Assembly: GCA_963756515.1 (NCBI GenBank)
Contig: CAVWNV010000004.1
Location: forward strand, 62,001 to 126,000
Length of the DNA: 64,000 nucleotides
Direction: 5' to 3'
DNA from: Bog-756 sp963756515
Lineage (GTDB): Bacteria > Actinomycetota > Acidimicrobiia > Acidimicrobiales > RAAP-2
Part shown: positions 25,474 to 34,203 of the stretch, piece by piece
How positions within the stretch are numbered: position 1 is the first letter of the stretch
How the letters are laid out: each line of letters opens with the position of its first letter
Position numbers and translations under genes: made by a program
The notes under the pieces: generated by a model
The model's input: only the letters and a program-made list of their open reading frames with translations
Told to the model about the DNA's origin: nothing
Database searches by the model: none

Positions 25474-26079
25474 ATGGCAGTTGCCTACCTCGATCCGCCA
25501 GCGGGTCTTCACCCAGTTTCGTCCCCAACTCGCTCCGAGGACCTGCCGGCCGGATCGGGGGTACCTCTCCTCCCGGGTCCCCAACGACGTCGTCGGATCG
25601 ACCTGCTCTCCATCGCCGAGGGATTCGCCGTCTCGGCCTCCTCCATCCCCGAGTTGCAGGAAGTCACCGAGCGCTCGTGGGTGCTTCTGGCCGTGACGGA
25701 CCTGTTCGAGGCGTGGGCCATCGGCTGGCCCCCCGGTGGGGGGATCGAGCTCCACGACCACGGTCTCTCGAACGGAGCGGTGGTCGTGGCCCAGGGGGTC
25801 CTGACCGAGACCTCGGTCCGCTCCACCGACTGCGGCGTGGCCCTGATCACCACCCACCGCGTGGCGAGCGGCGAGCACCGTCGCTTCAGACCGCGCTACA
25901 TCCACGACCTCCACAACGAACAGGACGAGCCGGCCATCAGTGTGCATGTCTACGGCCCCAAACTCTCCACCATGAGCTACTACCGGCTGGAACCGGAGGG
26001 CGGGGTCCGCGTGGTGCGCTCCGAGGACATCCCACCGGTGGGGCCGTTCGACGTCACCAGCGACCACGACCCGTCGTGA
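25474..26079 (+). CDS. Cysteine dioxygenase type I-like cupin protein
   Basis: A 201-residue cupin of the cysteine dioxygenase family, which oxidises cysteine (or another thiol) to the sulfinic acid with a mononuclear iron. WAIGWPPGGGIELHDHG provides the two His ligands (H94, H96), with SNGAVVVAQGVLTE after them; the third ligand is a His in RYIHDLHNEQ (H144 or H147). HVYGPKLSTMSYY closes the cupin. The N-terminal 40 residues are variable. It overlaps the next gene by four bases (GTGA) and that gene encodes a rhodanese, so the pair probably handles cysteine-derived sulfur. A dyad-bearing promoter lies directly upstream. Confidence 0.9.
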   Translation: MAVAYLDPPAGLHPVSSPTRSEDLPAGSGVPLLPGPQRRRRIDLLSIAEGFAVSASSIPELQEVTERSWVLLAVTDLFEAWAIGWPPGGGIELHDHGLSNGAVVVAQGVLTETSVRSTDCGVALITTHRVASGEHRRFRPRYIHDLHNEQDEPAISVHVYGPKLSTMSYYRLEPEGGVRVVRSEDIPPVGPFDVTSDHDPS

Positions 26080-26483
26080 GCCCGTCCGCCGACGACTTGG
26101 TCGACCTGGCCCGACGGCACATCGACAGGACGCGGCCCGAGGAGTTGGCGGCGGTGTCGTCGGCCGGGGGCCTCGTCATCGACATCCGCCCGCAGGCGCA
26201 GCGGGAGGCGGAGGGTGACCTCCCCGGCGCTCTCGTGGTCGAGCGAAACGTCCTCGAGTGGCGGCTCGACCCCTCCGGGTCCCACCGGCTGCCCGAGGTC
26301 ACCGGGTTCGACCAGCCCGTGGTGGTGGTGTGCTCGGCCGGCTACGCCTCCTCGCTGGCGGCCGAGTCCCTGGCCACCTTGGGCTACCGCCATGCCAGCG
26401 ACCTGGCCGGCGGCTACCAGGCCTGGTCGGCGTGGCGGACGTCGTCCGGCGCCGTCGGCCGAGAGGCCGCTCGGACCATCTAG
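26076..26483 (+). CDS. Rhodanese-domain sulfurtransferase
   Basis: A 135-residue single rhodanese domain. LVIDIRPQAQREAEGDLPGALVV is the CH2A-like region, and the active-site loop is VVVVCSAGYASSLAAESL with Cys86 as the persulfide-carrying residue. LGYRHASDLAGGYQAW closes the domain. Such proteins move sulfane sulfur to thiols or cyanide. The GTG at 26076 overlaps the TGA of the cysteine dioxygenase gene, so the two are co-translated. This dioxygenase-rhodanese pairing recurs in actinobacteria. The loop CSAGYA differs from the common CRxGxR form, which may alter the acceptor. Confidence 0.92.
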   Translation: MSPSADDLVDLARRHIDRTRPEELAAVSSAGGLVIDIRPQAQREAEGDLPGALVVERNVLEWRLDPSGSHRLPEVTGFDQPVVVVCSAGYASSLAAESLATLGYRHASDLAGGYQAWSAWRTSSGAVGREAARTI

Positions 26484-26621
26484 ACCGGCCCCAGCCGGCT
26501 CGGACCGGCTGGGCGGCAGGGCTCGGTGGCGGCCCCTCGTCCCCCCGTCATGGGCCGGTCGACACCACCCGGTCGGCCCGCCGTCGGCACACCTTCTCGA
26601 ATCTGGAGTACAACGGGGGTC

Positions 26622-27635
26622 GTGGCCTACCTCCTCGCCGCCAGTGCGGCCTTCGTCAACGCGCTGACGTCGGTCCTGCAGAGGATCGGCGTCGAAACCG
26701 CGCCCGACTCCGACACCATGCGTCTGAGCCTGATGGCCCATGCCATCAAGCGGGGCATCTGGCTCATCGGCTTCGCCCTCATGCTGGTGGTCTTCGGCCT
26801 GCAGGCCACGGCGCTACGGTTCGGCGAGCTGAGCGTGGTCCAGCCCGTCCTCACCACCGAACTGCTCTTCCTCATGCTGATCCTGGCCGGGTGGTTCCGC
26901 TATCACCTGGGGTGGAAGGAGTGGACGGGGGCCCTCGTCATCGTGGCCGGGCTCGGCGCCTTCTTTCTGGCCGCGGCGCCCAGCGGCGGCAATGCCGTCC
27001 CCGATGGCCACCAGTGGCTGGTGGCCTCCATCGTGCTGCTCGGATCCATCGCCGCCTTCATCGTGGCCGCCCTGCGGGGCCCGCGGTGGTGGCGGGCCGC
27101 GGCGTTCGGAGCGGCCACGGCCATCACGGCGGCCTACACGGCGTCGCTGACCAAGGCCATCACGACGTACACCACCGAGGGGTGGGGCCACGTGTTCACC
27201 CACTTCCAGCCCTACATGCTCGCCATCACCGGCCTCGGCACCGTCTTCCTGCTGCAGAACGCGCTCCACGCCGGACCCATCACCGCCTCACGGACCACCC
27301 TCGTCACCATCAACCCACTGGTCAGCATCGTCCTCGGGGTCACACTCTTCGCCGATCGGCTGCGATCGGGGGTGGGATGGATCTCGCTCGAGGTCCTGGC
27401 CCTGGCGGTGCTGGTGTTCGGCGTGGTCATCCTGGCCCGCTCACCCCTGGTGGCCGGGACCGCCGAGGCCGGCGACCTCGACGAGATGCTCGGAGGTGCC
27501 CGCCGGCGGGCCAAGCACGTCGAGGGCACGGACGGCTCCGAACCGGGCCGGGTGGCGGACAACGTGGCCCGGCCGGACGAAGGCGTCCCCGTGGTCGAGT
27601 CCGTGTCGCCGTTCGGGACCGGTCCCACCGGCTGA
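26622..27635 (+). CDS. DMT-superfamily (EamA-like) permease
   Basis: A membrane protein of about 337 residues with roughly nine or ten hydrophobic helices: VVAYLLAASAAFVNALTSVL opens it, GIWLIGFALMLVVFGLQATAL, LVIVAGLGAFFLAA, LLGSIAAFIVAAL and TASRTTLVTINPLVSIVLG follow. The two-halves arrangement and late TxNPLVS phrase fit the drug/metabolite transporter superfamily. The C-terminal about 60 residues are hydrophilic and probably cytoplasmic. The start is uncertain: GTG at 26622 places helix 1 at the N-terminus, while GTG at 26526 would add 32 Pro/Arg-rich residues. The substrate is unknown. Confidence 0.8.
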   Translation: MAYLLAASAAFVNALTSVLQRIGVETAPDSDTMRLSLMAHAIKRGIWLIGFALMLVVFGLQATALRFGELSVVQPVLTTELLFLMLILAGWFRYHLGWKEWTGALVIVAGLGAFFLAAAPSGGNAVPDGHQWLVASIVLLGSIAAFIVAALRGPRWWRAAAFGAATAITAAYTASLTKAITTYTTEGWGHVFTHFQPYMLAITGLGTVFLLQNALHAGPITASRTTLVTINPLVSIVLGVTLFADRLRSGVGWISLEVLALAVLVFGVVILARSPLVAGTAEAGDLDEMLGGARRRAKHVEGTDGSEPGRVADNVARPDEGVPVVESVSPFGTGPTG

Positions 27636-27651
27636 GGAACGGCGGCGTCGG

Positions 27652-28515
27652 TCAGGCCGTGGCCTCGACGGTGGCCAGGTCCGTGGCCAACACCACCTCG
27701 CCGTCGAAGTGGGCTCCGGCCCGGTCCAGCCACTCCTGTTCGGTCCCCGGGATCGGCGCCGGCACGAGATGGGTGAGGACCAGAGTCCGCACTCCGGCCC
27801 GTGAGGCCGTGGCCGCGGCGTCCTCCACCGACGAGTGGTAGTCGAGGACATCGGTCAGCCGGGGCAGGCCGATCGGCTCGATGAGGTCGCGACGCACCAC
27901 GGTGTGGACCAGCACGTCGGCGCCCCGGCTCAGCTCGTCCAAGCCCGGACACGGCACCGTGTCGCCGGCGATGACCACCGAGTTCCCGCCGTCGTCGATG
28001 CGGTAGCCGACCGTGGGACGCACCGGTGCGTGATCGGTCGGCGCCGCCGTGACCGTGACCCCCGACTGCTCGAAGACGACTCCGCCGTCCACCTCGGTCA
28101 CCGCCGACGAGGGTGGCCAGGTGAGGTCGTCGTGATGAGCCAGCCGGTAGCCGATGTCGGGTCCCAACATGGCTTCGACCGAGCCGAGCAACGCCTCGGT
28201 ACCGGGTGGGCCGAACACCGACAGGGGGTTGGGTTGGAACGACATGATCCATCGCGAGGTGACGATGTCGTTGAGGTCGGTGACGTGGTCGCTGTGCAGG
28301 TGGGTGAGGAACACCGCGGTGAGGGCCCCGGCCCCCGACGCCGCCGCCGCCGCCCGCATGAGGACGCCCCGGCCGCAGTCGAACAAGAGGTCGCCGGCCG
28401 AGGTGCGGACCAGTGTGGACGGGCCGGCCCGGGATGGATCGGGAAGCGGGCTGCCGCTGCCCAGGATCACGACCTGCACGGGACTCCCCGCTGCCGCCCG
28501 CCGGCACTGACACAT
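27652..28515 (-). CDS. MBL-fold metallohydrolase (RNase Z/arylsulfatase-like)
   Basis: A 287-residue metallo-beta-lactamase-fold protein. VVILGSGSPLPDPSRAGPS opens it as in RNase Z/AtsA-type hydrolases, LLFDCGRG follows, and the zinc motif is THLHSDH (residues 71-77). Further ligands fit VVIAGDT (the Asp) and LVLTHLVP near the end; APTDHAPV supplies another His. It lacks an evident exosite for tRNA, so a small-molecule esterase, sulfatase or lactonase role is more likely than tRNA processing. The ATG at 28515 lies within a Cys-rich start (CQC). The gene is convergent with the DMT permease. Confidence 0.88.
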   Translation of the reverse strand: MCQCRRAAAGSPVQVVILGSGSPLPDPSRAGPSTLVRTSAGDLLFDCGRGVLMRAAAAASGAGALTAVFLTHLHSDHVTDLNDIVTSRWIMSFQPNPLSVFGPPGTEALLGSVEAMLGPDIGYRLAHHDDLTWPPSSAVTEVDGGVVFEQSGVTVTAAPTDHAPVRPTVGYRIDDGGNSVVIAGDTVPCPGLDELSRGADVLVHTVVRRDLIEPIGLPRLTDVLDYHSSVEDAAATASRAGVRTLVLTHLVPAPIPGTEQEWLDRAGAHFDGEVVLATDLATVEATA

Positions 28516-28666
28516 CCACCGGCACGGGCGCCGGTGGCGGGGATGGTGGCCATCGGATCAGGCTAACCGTCCCCACCCGGCCCGCGGCCCGCCCGTGCCG
28601 GTGCTCCGATTACAGGGGCCAGCGGGCGGGGAGAGGGTGCCCAGGCCGAAGCGTCGACGGTCGCGC

Positions 28667-29953
28667 CTAGCTGGCTAGTCCCGCAATCCCGACGGCGTTC
28701 TGACCGCCCAGTCCGCCGTCATAAGGAGCGTTGAACGCGAAGACGCCCCCGTCGGAGGCAGTGAGCCAGTAGCCGCCTGTGGATCCATCGACCGCCATGC
28801 CGACAATGGGTTGATTCAGCGAGATACTCCCGGTGGAGCCTTGGAACACCGCGTCGCCGAAGGTGAAGATGCCGCCGTCGGACGCCACCAACCAGTAGCC
28901 GCTGCCGTCGGTGGTGGTGGCCATCCCCACGATGGGCTTGTTCAGCCGGACACTGCCGGTAGATCCCTGAAAGACGGCATCGCCGAAGGTGAAGATGCCT
29001 CCGTCCGAAGCCACCAACCAGTACCCGTGACCACTAGGGGTAGCAGCCATGCCCACGATGGGTCGGTTCAGGTGTTGACCACCCATGGAGCCGTAGAAGG
29101 GTGCGTTGAAGGAGAAGATGCCCCCGTCAGAGGCCACCAACCAGTAGCCCCCCGTCGCCGGATCCATGGCCATGCCCACGATCGGCTGATTCAGATGCTG
29201 GCCTCCCATGGAACCATAGAACGTGGACGTTCCATAGTTGAAGACTCCGCCATCAGTGGCCACCATCCAGTAGCCCCCTCCATCGGTGCTCACGGCCATG
29301 CCGACCACGGGCTTGTTGAGCGGCGTGTTGCTGAGGTTCCCCAAGTAGTTCAAGTAGTGGTCGTTCCCGAACCCGGACAGTTGACCGGTGCCTTGGTAGA
29401 GGTAGTAACCCTGTCCAGGGGTGGTCGGTGTGATGTTGTACGCAATGGTCGTCGTCGTGGAGCCACCGACGGAGTCTTCCGCCCACGAGCATGTGACGCG
29501 AGCGGCAAATGTCGCCAGAGCGCCACCCGGAGCGAACGAAACTTGATCGACCGCCACCGATGAGTTACCTGGATAGTCAGCGCCACACACGCCGCCCGCG
29601 CCGTCGGAGTAGTCCTCATAGAGCGTGTACGTGGCTCCGGCCACGATGGCGGTAGCGGAGTTGATCTGGAAGTGCCCCAACGTCGGTGAGGTGCCCCATT
29701 CGAGGTCGATGTGCTCTGGGCTCGTATCCGGCTGCACCGTTATCGAGTGGAACTCCTGGGTAGTCGTGGTCGAGGTCTCCGCCGCGTGGGCGACATTGTG
29801 AGTGTTGACCAGAATCAGAGGAGCGACCGCATGGGAAGCGGCGGTTGCTCCAGCGGGTCCACCAGGTGTCGCAACGAGGATCACGATCAGTGTGCTCGCC
29901 GCTGCGATGCATGAAACAAGGGGGCGAACCAGTCCGGTGCGGGTTGTGATCAC
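28667..29953 (-). CDS. Secreted protein with five 42-residue GYWLVASDGG repeats
   Basis: A 428-residue exported protein. A signal peptide (SCIAAASTLIVILVATP, cleavage probably near residue 38) is followed by a Thr-rich beta domain (residues about 60-205). Then come five repeats starting at residues about 212, 254, 295, 337 and 379. Each reads roughly LNxPIVGMA, a GxGYWLVASDGGIF core, FxFGDAxFxGS and a GG/GS linker. The fold is probably a beta-propeller or solenoid. This repeat type is greatly expanded in Acidimicrobiia, which supports the taxonomic guess. Its function is unknown; surface binding is plausible. The gene is AT-richer than its neighbours, and the GTG at 29953 is the likely start. 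Confidence 0.85.
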   Translation of the reverse strand: MITTRTGLVRPLVSCIAAASTLIVILVATPGGPAGATAASHAVAPLILVNTHNVAHAAETSTTTTQEFHSITVQPDTSPEHIDLEWGTSPTLGHFQINSATAIVAGATYTLYEDYSDGAGGVCGADYPGNSSVAVDQVSFAPGGALATFAARVTCSWAEDSVGGSTTTTIAYNITPTTPGQGYYLYQGTGQLSGFGNDHYLNYLGNLSNTPLNKPVVGMAVSTDGGGYWMVATDGGVFNYGTSTFYGSMGGQHLNQPIVGMAMDPATGGYWLVASDGGIFSFNAPFYGSMGGQHLNRPIVGMAATPSGHGYWLVASDGGIFTFGDAVFQGSTGSVRLNKPIVGMATTTDGSGYWLVASDGGIFTFGDAVFQGSTGSISLNQPIVGMAVDGSTGGYWLTASDGGVFAFNAPYDGGLGGQNAVGIAGLAS

Positions 29954-30140
29954 AGGTACTCACTTTCAGCCGGGAGAACCGACGGCCTGAGTTCCCCGTG
30001 TTCAGCCGCCGAGTTTACAGCTACAAGCCGGTCGACATTGTCACCCGATGACGCCGCCGACGCAGAAGAAGGGGGCCTCCCATGGCCGGGCATCGGGGGG
30101 CCGCTCATCGCTGACCACGTGTACGCAGAGAGCTGGCATC

Positions 30141-30239
30141 GTGTCGACCATACCTATCCCCTCCGACCAGCGGAACGAACTCGAGGCGCTGTGCGTGCCG
30201 TTCCTCCGTCGCCCCGACATCGAGGTCGTTACGACGTGA
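30141..30239 (+). CDS. Possible 32-residue peptide or gene-end remnant
   Basis: From a GTG at 30141 to a TGA at 30239 the plus strand encodes STIPIPSDQRNELEALCVPF followed by LRRPDIEVVTT, which reads like real protein (amphipathic helix, sensible composition, G/C third positions). There is no strong ribosome binding site and no family is recognised. It may be a small protein or the end of a lost gene. It lies in the 315-base gap between the repeat protein and the exonuclease, where nothing else is seen. Confidence 0.3.
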   Translation: MSTIPIPSDQRNELEALCVPFLRRPDIEVVTT

Positions 30240-30268
30240 TCATTCGACGGCCCCGTCACCGTGGGTCG

Positions 30269-30916
30269 TCAGCTGGTCAGGGCTTCGGCCCGCACCAGGC
30301 CGGGTGGCGGCGTGGGCGAGGCGCCGGGCCATACCGTTCCCCCGGCCTGGTGGAGTCGCTCGGGGATCCTCAGGACGACGTCGCCGAGTTCGCCCCGCAT
30401 CGACCGGAACAGCGCGGCCGTCACCCGGGCATCGGCCAGGGCGTTGTGATGGTCGGCCCAGCCGAGCCCGTAGCGCGTGCAGCACTCCACCAGGGTGGCC
30501 CGACCCTGCAGCCCGAGGTGGTGTTGGGCCACCAGGAGGGTGTCCACGGTGGAGACGGGCCCGGGTACCAGGGACTCTCCCCCGCTCCGGTGGCATTCCG
30601 CCCGGAGGAAGGGAAGATCGAATCGGTCGACGTTGTGTCCCACCACCACGCGTCCGGACAACAGGTCGGCCAGAAACGGATGGACGTCGTCGAAGGTCGG
30701 CGCCCCGGACAACATGGCCGGCGAAATGCCGTGGATGTGGGTCGGGCCCGGGTCGCGGTCCGGGTCGATCAGCGTGCAGAACGCGCCCACCTCGATGCCG
30801 TCGGGGTCGAGCAGGACCACGCCCACTTCGATGATCCGCTCCTGCTCGGCGACGAACCCGGTGGTCTCCACGTCCACCACCGCGAACCCAGCACCGCGCT
30901 CACCCGGATCGTCCAC
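30269..30916 (-). CDS. DEDDh 3'-5' exonuclease domain protein (DnaQ-like)
   Basis: A 215-residue exonuclease of the DnaQ/epsilon family. The three Exo motifs are visible: AVVDVETTG (Exo I, Asp and Glu), VVGHNVDRFDLPFL (Exo II, Asp) and HHNALADARVTAALF (Exo III, His and Asp). IHGISPAMLSGAPTF is the usual linker after Exo I. It removes nucleotides from DNA or RNA 3' ends; it may proofread or act in repair. No BRCT or polymerase domain is attached. The GTG at 30916 is chosen because similarity starts right after it. It lies downstream of and co-directional with the MFS gene, about 110 bases away. Confidence 0.9.
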   Translation of the reverse strand: MDDPGERGAGFAVVDVETTGFVAEQERIIEVGVVLLDPDGIEVGAFCTLIDPDRDPGPTHIHGISPAMLSGAPTFDDVHPFLADLLSGRVVVGHNVDRFDLPFLRAECHRSGGESLVPGPVSTVDTLLVAQHHLGLQGRATLVECCTRYGLGWADHHNALADARVTAALFRSMRGELGDVVLRIPERLHQAGGTVWPGASPTPPPGLVRAEALTS

Positions 30917-31025
30917 GGCACCCACCGTAGATCGCCGGTGTGACGCGGTGTCGCACGCTCGGCGGCCCGGGCCGCCGTCCGGGCCGGAGCGGCCCGGGGC
31001 CGACAACCGACGATGCCAAACCGAT

Positions 31026-32849
31026 TCAGGCGCCCGCGCCCACCAGCTCCTTGAGCTCCCGGTCTACGTCCTCCCGGTGTTTGGTCTCGTCGTTGCGGGC
31101 CTTGCGGGGGCTCCAGCGGCCCTTGTTCAAGAAGATGGTGGGGATGAAGAGCACCATGCCGGCGACGCAGACCCAGAACCAGTGCTGCCACTGCTTGGGT
31201 GACTTGTTGACGCCGTTCTGCAACGCGGTCAGCTGGCTCTGGTGGGCCGAGAGGTAGCTCAACTGGCTCTGGTACGGGACCACCAGCTTGTTGAACTGCG
31301 TCTTCAGGGAGTTGAGCTCGAGGGCGTTCTTCTCCCCGATGGCCGCGATGACGGCCAGCAGGTTGGCCGAGGTCGGGAACAGGTCGGCCCGCTCCACCAC
31401 CGCCTGGTGCTTCTGGACCTCGGTCAGGAGGGCGGCGTGCTTCTGGGCGAACGCCACCGAGTCGGGGTGTTGGACCAGGAAGCTCTGGATGGCCGGCGTG
31501 GCCAACGGAAGGTTGTCCACCACCGGGTTGACCGAGTTGACCACCAGGGGCAGGAAGATGAACGACAGGCCTACGGTGAGGCGGAGGATCCACCCCCACA
31601 GGGCCAGCCCGGTGCCGACCAGAGCCGGATTCTTGGCCTCGATCATCTCGGTGTAGCCGGCCATCCACGGCGCGTAGGTCAGCGAGATGAAGGCGGCCAG
31701 CACCACCTCGACCAGGACCAGCGAGTTGTGGGAGGTGTGCGCATTGGTGGCCTGGCCCAGGAAGACGATCAACATGACGATGGAGCCGATGGCCCCGACC
31801 AACATGAACGGTTTGCGGACCCGGAACCAGTCGGAGAGGATGCCGAACACGATCAGGAAGAAGGCGTCGGACCACCAGAACCAGGCGTTGAGGCCGTTGG
31901 CCTGGCCGGTCGTCAGGTTGAGGCCGTTGGGGTTCTTGAACACCGTGGCCCAGTAGATGGTGAAGAACGCCGACGCCGCGTAGTACAGCAACAAGAAGAG
32001 CGAGATACCGACGGCCGAGCCGATCAGGTCCCACTTGAGGATCTGTTGCCAGGGGCGGGTGGTGGCCAGCAGTACCTGCTGGTCGGAGAGTCCCCGGGCC
32101 CGGGCCTCGACCAGCGCCTGGTCCTGGGCGGAGACCATCAACTGATCGCGGAGCCTCGGGGACATGTCCTTCATCAGGATGAGGCAGACGACGAACACCA
32201 CCAGCGAGGTGACGCCCGAGATCACGAACTGGCTCTTCCAGCCGGCCAAGGGGCTGTTGACCAGGAAGTGGTCCAGGGTGTGGTTGGCCACGATGCTGGT
32301 GAGCAGGCTGCCGGCCACCGGGCCCACCGTCCAGAACCCCATGGCGGAGGCCCGGCCCACCTGCGGACTGAAGTCGCGGACGAGAGAGGGCGTGGCCACC
32401 AGGATGCCCCCCTCGACCAGACCGAGGACGCAGATGACGATGGCGAACTGCAGCTCCGTCTTGCTGGCGGGGACACCCACGGCCACCAGCAGGCCGACCA
32501 CGAGCAGTCCGTAGATGATCACGTTGGAACGGCCGAACTTGTCGGTCTTGCTGGCCGGCAGCGACGCGAAGGCGCCGATGAGATTCGAGACCACCACGAT
32601 CCCCACGTAGAACGCGAAGGACATGTGGTAGTACTGCAGGATGTTGGGGGTGACCCCGGTCTGCGTGAAGTACGTGTAGTAGAGGACGATGGTGGCCAGC
32701 ACGGCCAGGGCCAGGTAGCCTGTCCGCTTTCCGTTGCTCGGGTACTCGTCGACCTCGTGCACGAACAGGAAACGGAACAACCCACCGTGGTTCGAGCTCG
32801 TCCCCCCACCGGGGCCGGCGGGCATGGTTGCCGTGGTGTCGGTTGTCAT
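31026..32849 (-). CDS. MFS permease with large extracytoplasmic insertion before the last TM helix
   Basis: A 607-residue major facilitator. Helix features: YLALAVLATIVLYYTYFTQTG, ASLPASKTDKFGRSNVIIYG (motif A, with DKFGR), VLGLVEGGILVATPSLVRDFSPQVGRASAMGFWTVGP and FWWSDAFFLIVFGILSDWFR. Between TM 11 and TM 12 lies a roughly 110-residue loop (residues about 455-565), rich in Gln, Ala and Leu and predicted helical, unusual for the family. The C-terminal tail is charged. It ends the acyl-CoA gene run, 130 bases after the dehydrogenase, so it may import the substrate of that pathway (inference). The substrate is unknown. Confidence 0.85.
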   Translation of the reverse strand: MTTDTTATMPAGPGGGTSSNHGGLFRFLFVHEVDEYPSNGKRTGYLALAVLATIVLYYTYFTQTGVTPNILQYYHMSFAFYVGIVVVSNLIGAFASLPASKTDKFGRSNVIIYGLLVVGLLVAVGVPASKTELQFAIVICVLGLVEGGILVATPSLVRDFSPQVGRASAMGFWTVGPVAGSLLTSIVANHTLDHFLVNSPLAGWKSQFVISGVTSLVVFVVCLILMKDMSPRLRDQLMVSAQDQALVEARARGLSDQQVLLATTRPWQQILKWDLIGSAVGISLFLLLYYAASAFFTIYWATVFKNPNGLNLTTGQANGLNAWFWWSDAFFLIVFGILSDWFRVRKPFMLVGAIGSIVMLIVFLGQATNAHTSHNSLVLVEVVLAAFISLTYAPWMAGYTEMIEAKNPALVGTGLALWGWILRLTVGLSFIFLPLVVNSVNPVVDNLPLATPAIQSFLVQHPDSVAFAQKHAALLTEVQKHQAVVERADLFPTSANLLAVIAAIGEKNALELNSLKTQFNKLVVPYQSQLSYLSAHQSQLTALQNGVNKSPKQWQHWFWVCVAGMVLFIPTIFLNKGRWSPRKARNDETKHREDVDRELKELVGAGA

Positions 32850-32981
32850 TCGGTCTCCCCCTCGCTGTGGCGCGGTGCGATCCCTACGGACTGCCTCATC
32901 GACCGTAGCGCAACGGGGCTCGAAACCAGCGTTTTACCCTGCCTCCGGGACGATCTCCCCTGGCCGGGAGTGTGGTCCGGG

Positions 32982-34112
32982 TCAGTCGTCGAGCACGGCT
33001 GCGGCCACCAGTTCCTCGAGGTAGCGGGTGTCCCACCACGAGATCTGGAGCTGCTTGGCCCGGCGGAAGTACAGCTGGATGTCGAACTCGACGGTGAAGC
33101 CGATGCCGCCGAAGATCTGCTGGGCGGTAGCCGTCACGTCACGGAACGTCTGGCACGCGAACAGCTTGGCCATCGGGGCCAGTCTGGCCACGCTGCGACC
33201 CTCCGACCGGGCCCAGGCCGCCTCGTGCACCAGCACCTCGGCGCCGTCGACGTTGGTGGCGGCGTCGGCCATGTAGTGGGCCAGCGCCTGGAACGCCCCG
33301 AGCGGCTTGTCGAACTGCTGACGGTCCTTGGCGTACTGCACGGTGATCTCCATGGCGTACTGGGCGCCACCCACGGCCTGGGCCGCAGCCAGGATGATCC
33401 CCTCGTGCATCACCGCGTCCCACGTGGACCAGCCGCTGCCCGCCGCACCGATCCGGTCGCCACCACTCACCCGGACCCCCTCGAGGTCGACCCGGTACTG
33501 GGTGTCCGAGGAGATGGACATCTGCTGGGTCAGGGTTACACCGGCCGCGGCCGGGTCGACCAGGAACAGGTCGACATCCCCCTCGGCGTCACCGGTGCGG
33601 GCCAACACGACCAGGCGGTGGGCGGACCGGGCGAAGACCACGTGCCGCTTGACGCCGCTGATGGTGAAGCCGTCCCCGTCGGGTACGGCCCGGACCTCCA
33701 CGCCCCTCGGGCCGAAGCCGTTCTCCGGCTCCAACCACGCCGGGGTCAGGATGGCCTCGCCGGTGACGATGCCGGGCAGCCACTCCTGCTTCTGCTGAGG
33801 GCTGCCGGCCCGGGCCAACACACCGCCCGAGAGGATCGAGCTGACGAAGTGGGGCGAGGGCGCCAGCGAACGGCCGAACTCCTCGTAGAGGACCACGCTC
33901 TCCAGCGCCGACATACCCGAACCGCCGTACTCCTCGGGGAGCTGCAGCCCGATCAGGTCGAGATGGGCCAGCTGCTTCCAGAGGTCGGGTGAGTACCCGA
34001 CGGCGTCGTCCTCGAGCTCACGGACCACGCTCAGCGGGCTGGCGGTGGCACACACGCCACGGACCGTCTCCCGCAGCATCTCTTGTTCCGGGCTGAATTG
34101 CAGGTCCAACAT
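32982..34112 (-). CDS. Acyl-CoA dehydrogenase (FadE28-like small ACAD)
   Basis: A 376-residue FAD acyl-CoA dehydrogenase. FSPEQEMLRETVRGVC opens the N-terminal helices, LIGLQLPEEYGGSGMSALE follows, TISGVKRHVVFARSAHRLV forms the middle beta domain, and the C-terminal domain has YAKDRQQFDKPLGAFQALAH and QIFGGIGFTVEFDIQLYFRR. It oxidises an acyl-CoA to an enoyl-CoA. The sequence style is that of the actinobacterial ACADs that work as heteromers with a second ACAD, and such a partner lies at 36495-37676. The ATG at 34112 follows AGGAGACC. It is preceded in the same run by two hot-dog proteins and a CoA-transferase. Confidence 0.9.
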   Translation of the reverse strand: MLDLQFSPEQEMLRETVRGVCATASPLSVVRELEDDAVGYSPDLWKQLAHLDLIGLQLPEEYGGSGMSALESVVLYEEFGRSLAPSPHFVSSILSGGVLARAGSPQQKQEWLPGIVTGEAILTPAWLEPENGFGPRGVEVRAVPDGDGFTISGVKRHVVFARSAHRLVVLARTGDAEGDVDLFLVDPAAAGVTLTQQMSISSDTQYRVDLEGVRVSGGDRIGAAGSGWSTWDAVMHEGIILAAAQAVGGAQYAMEITVQYAKDRQQFDKPLGAFQALAHYMADAATNVDGAEVLVHEAAWARSEGRSVARLAPMAKLFACQTFRDVTATAQQIFGGIGFTVEFDIQLYFRRAKQLQISWWDTRYLEELVAAAVLDD

Positions 34113-34203
34113 GGTCAGGTCTCCTGTTCGGGTGGTGCGAATCGTCTGAGGCACGGGTCGGGTCGGTGGAGGCGGGCCCGCCGGCCGCCGGGTGGTCGTG
34201 TGG

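Noticed and set aside
31242..33992. 916-codon plus-strand open frame over the MFS and acyl-CoA dehydrogenase genes
   Set aside because: It is an antisense shadow: both opposite-strand genes show complete family motifs, whereas this frame is low-complexity with His/Gln/Gly-rich content.
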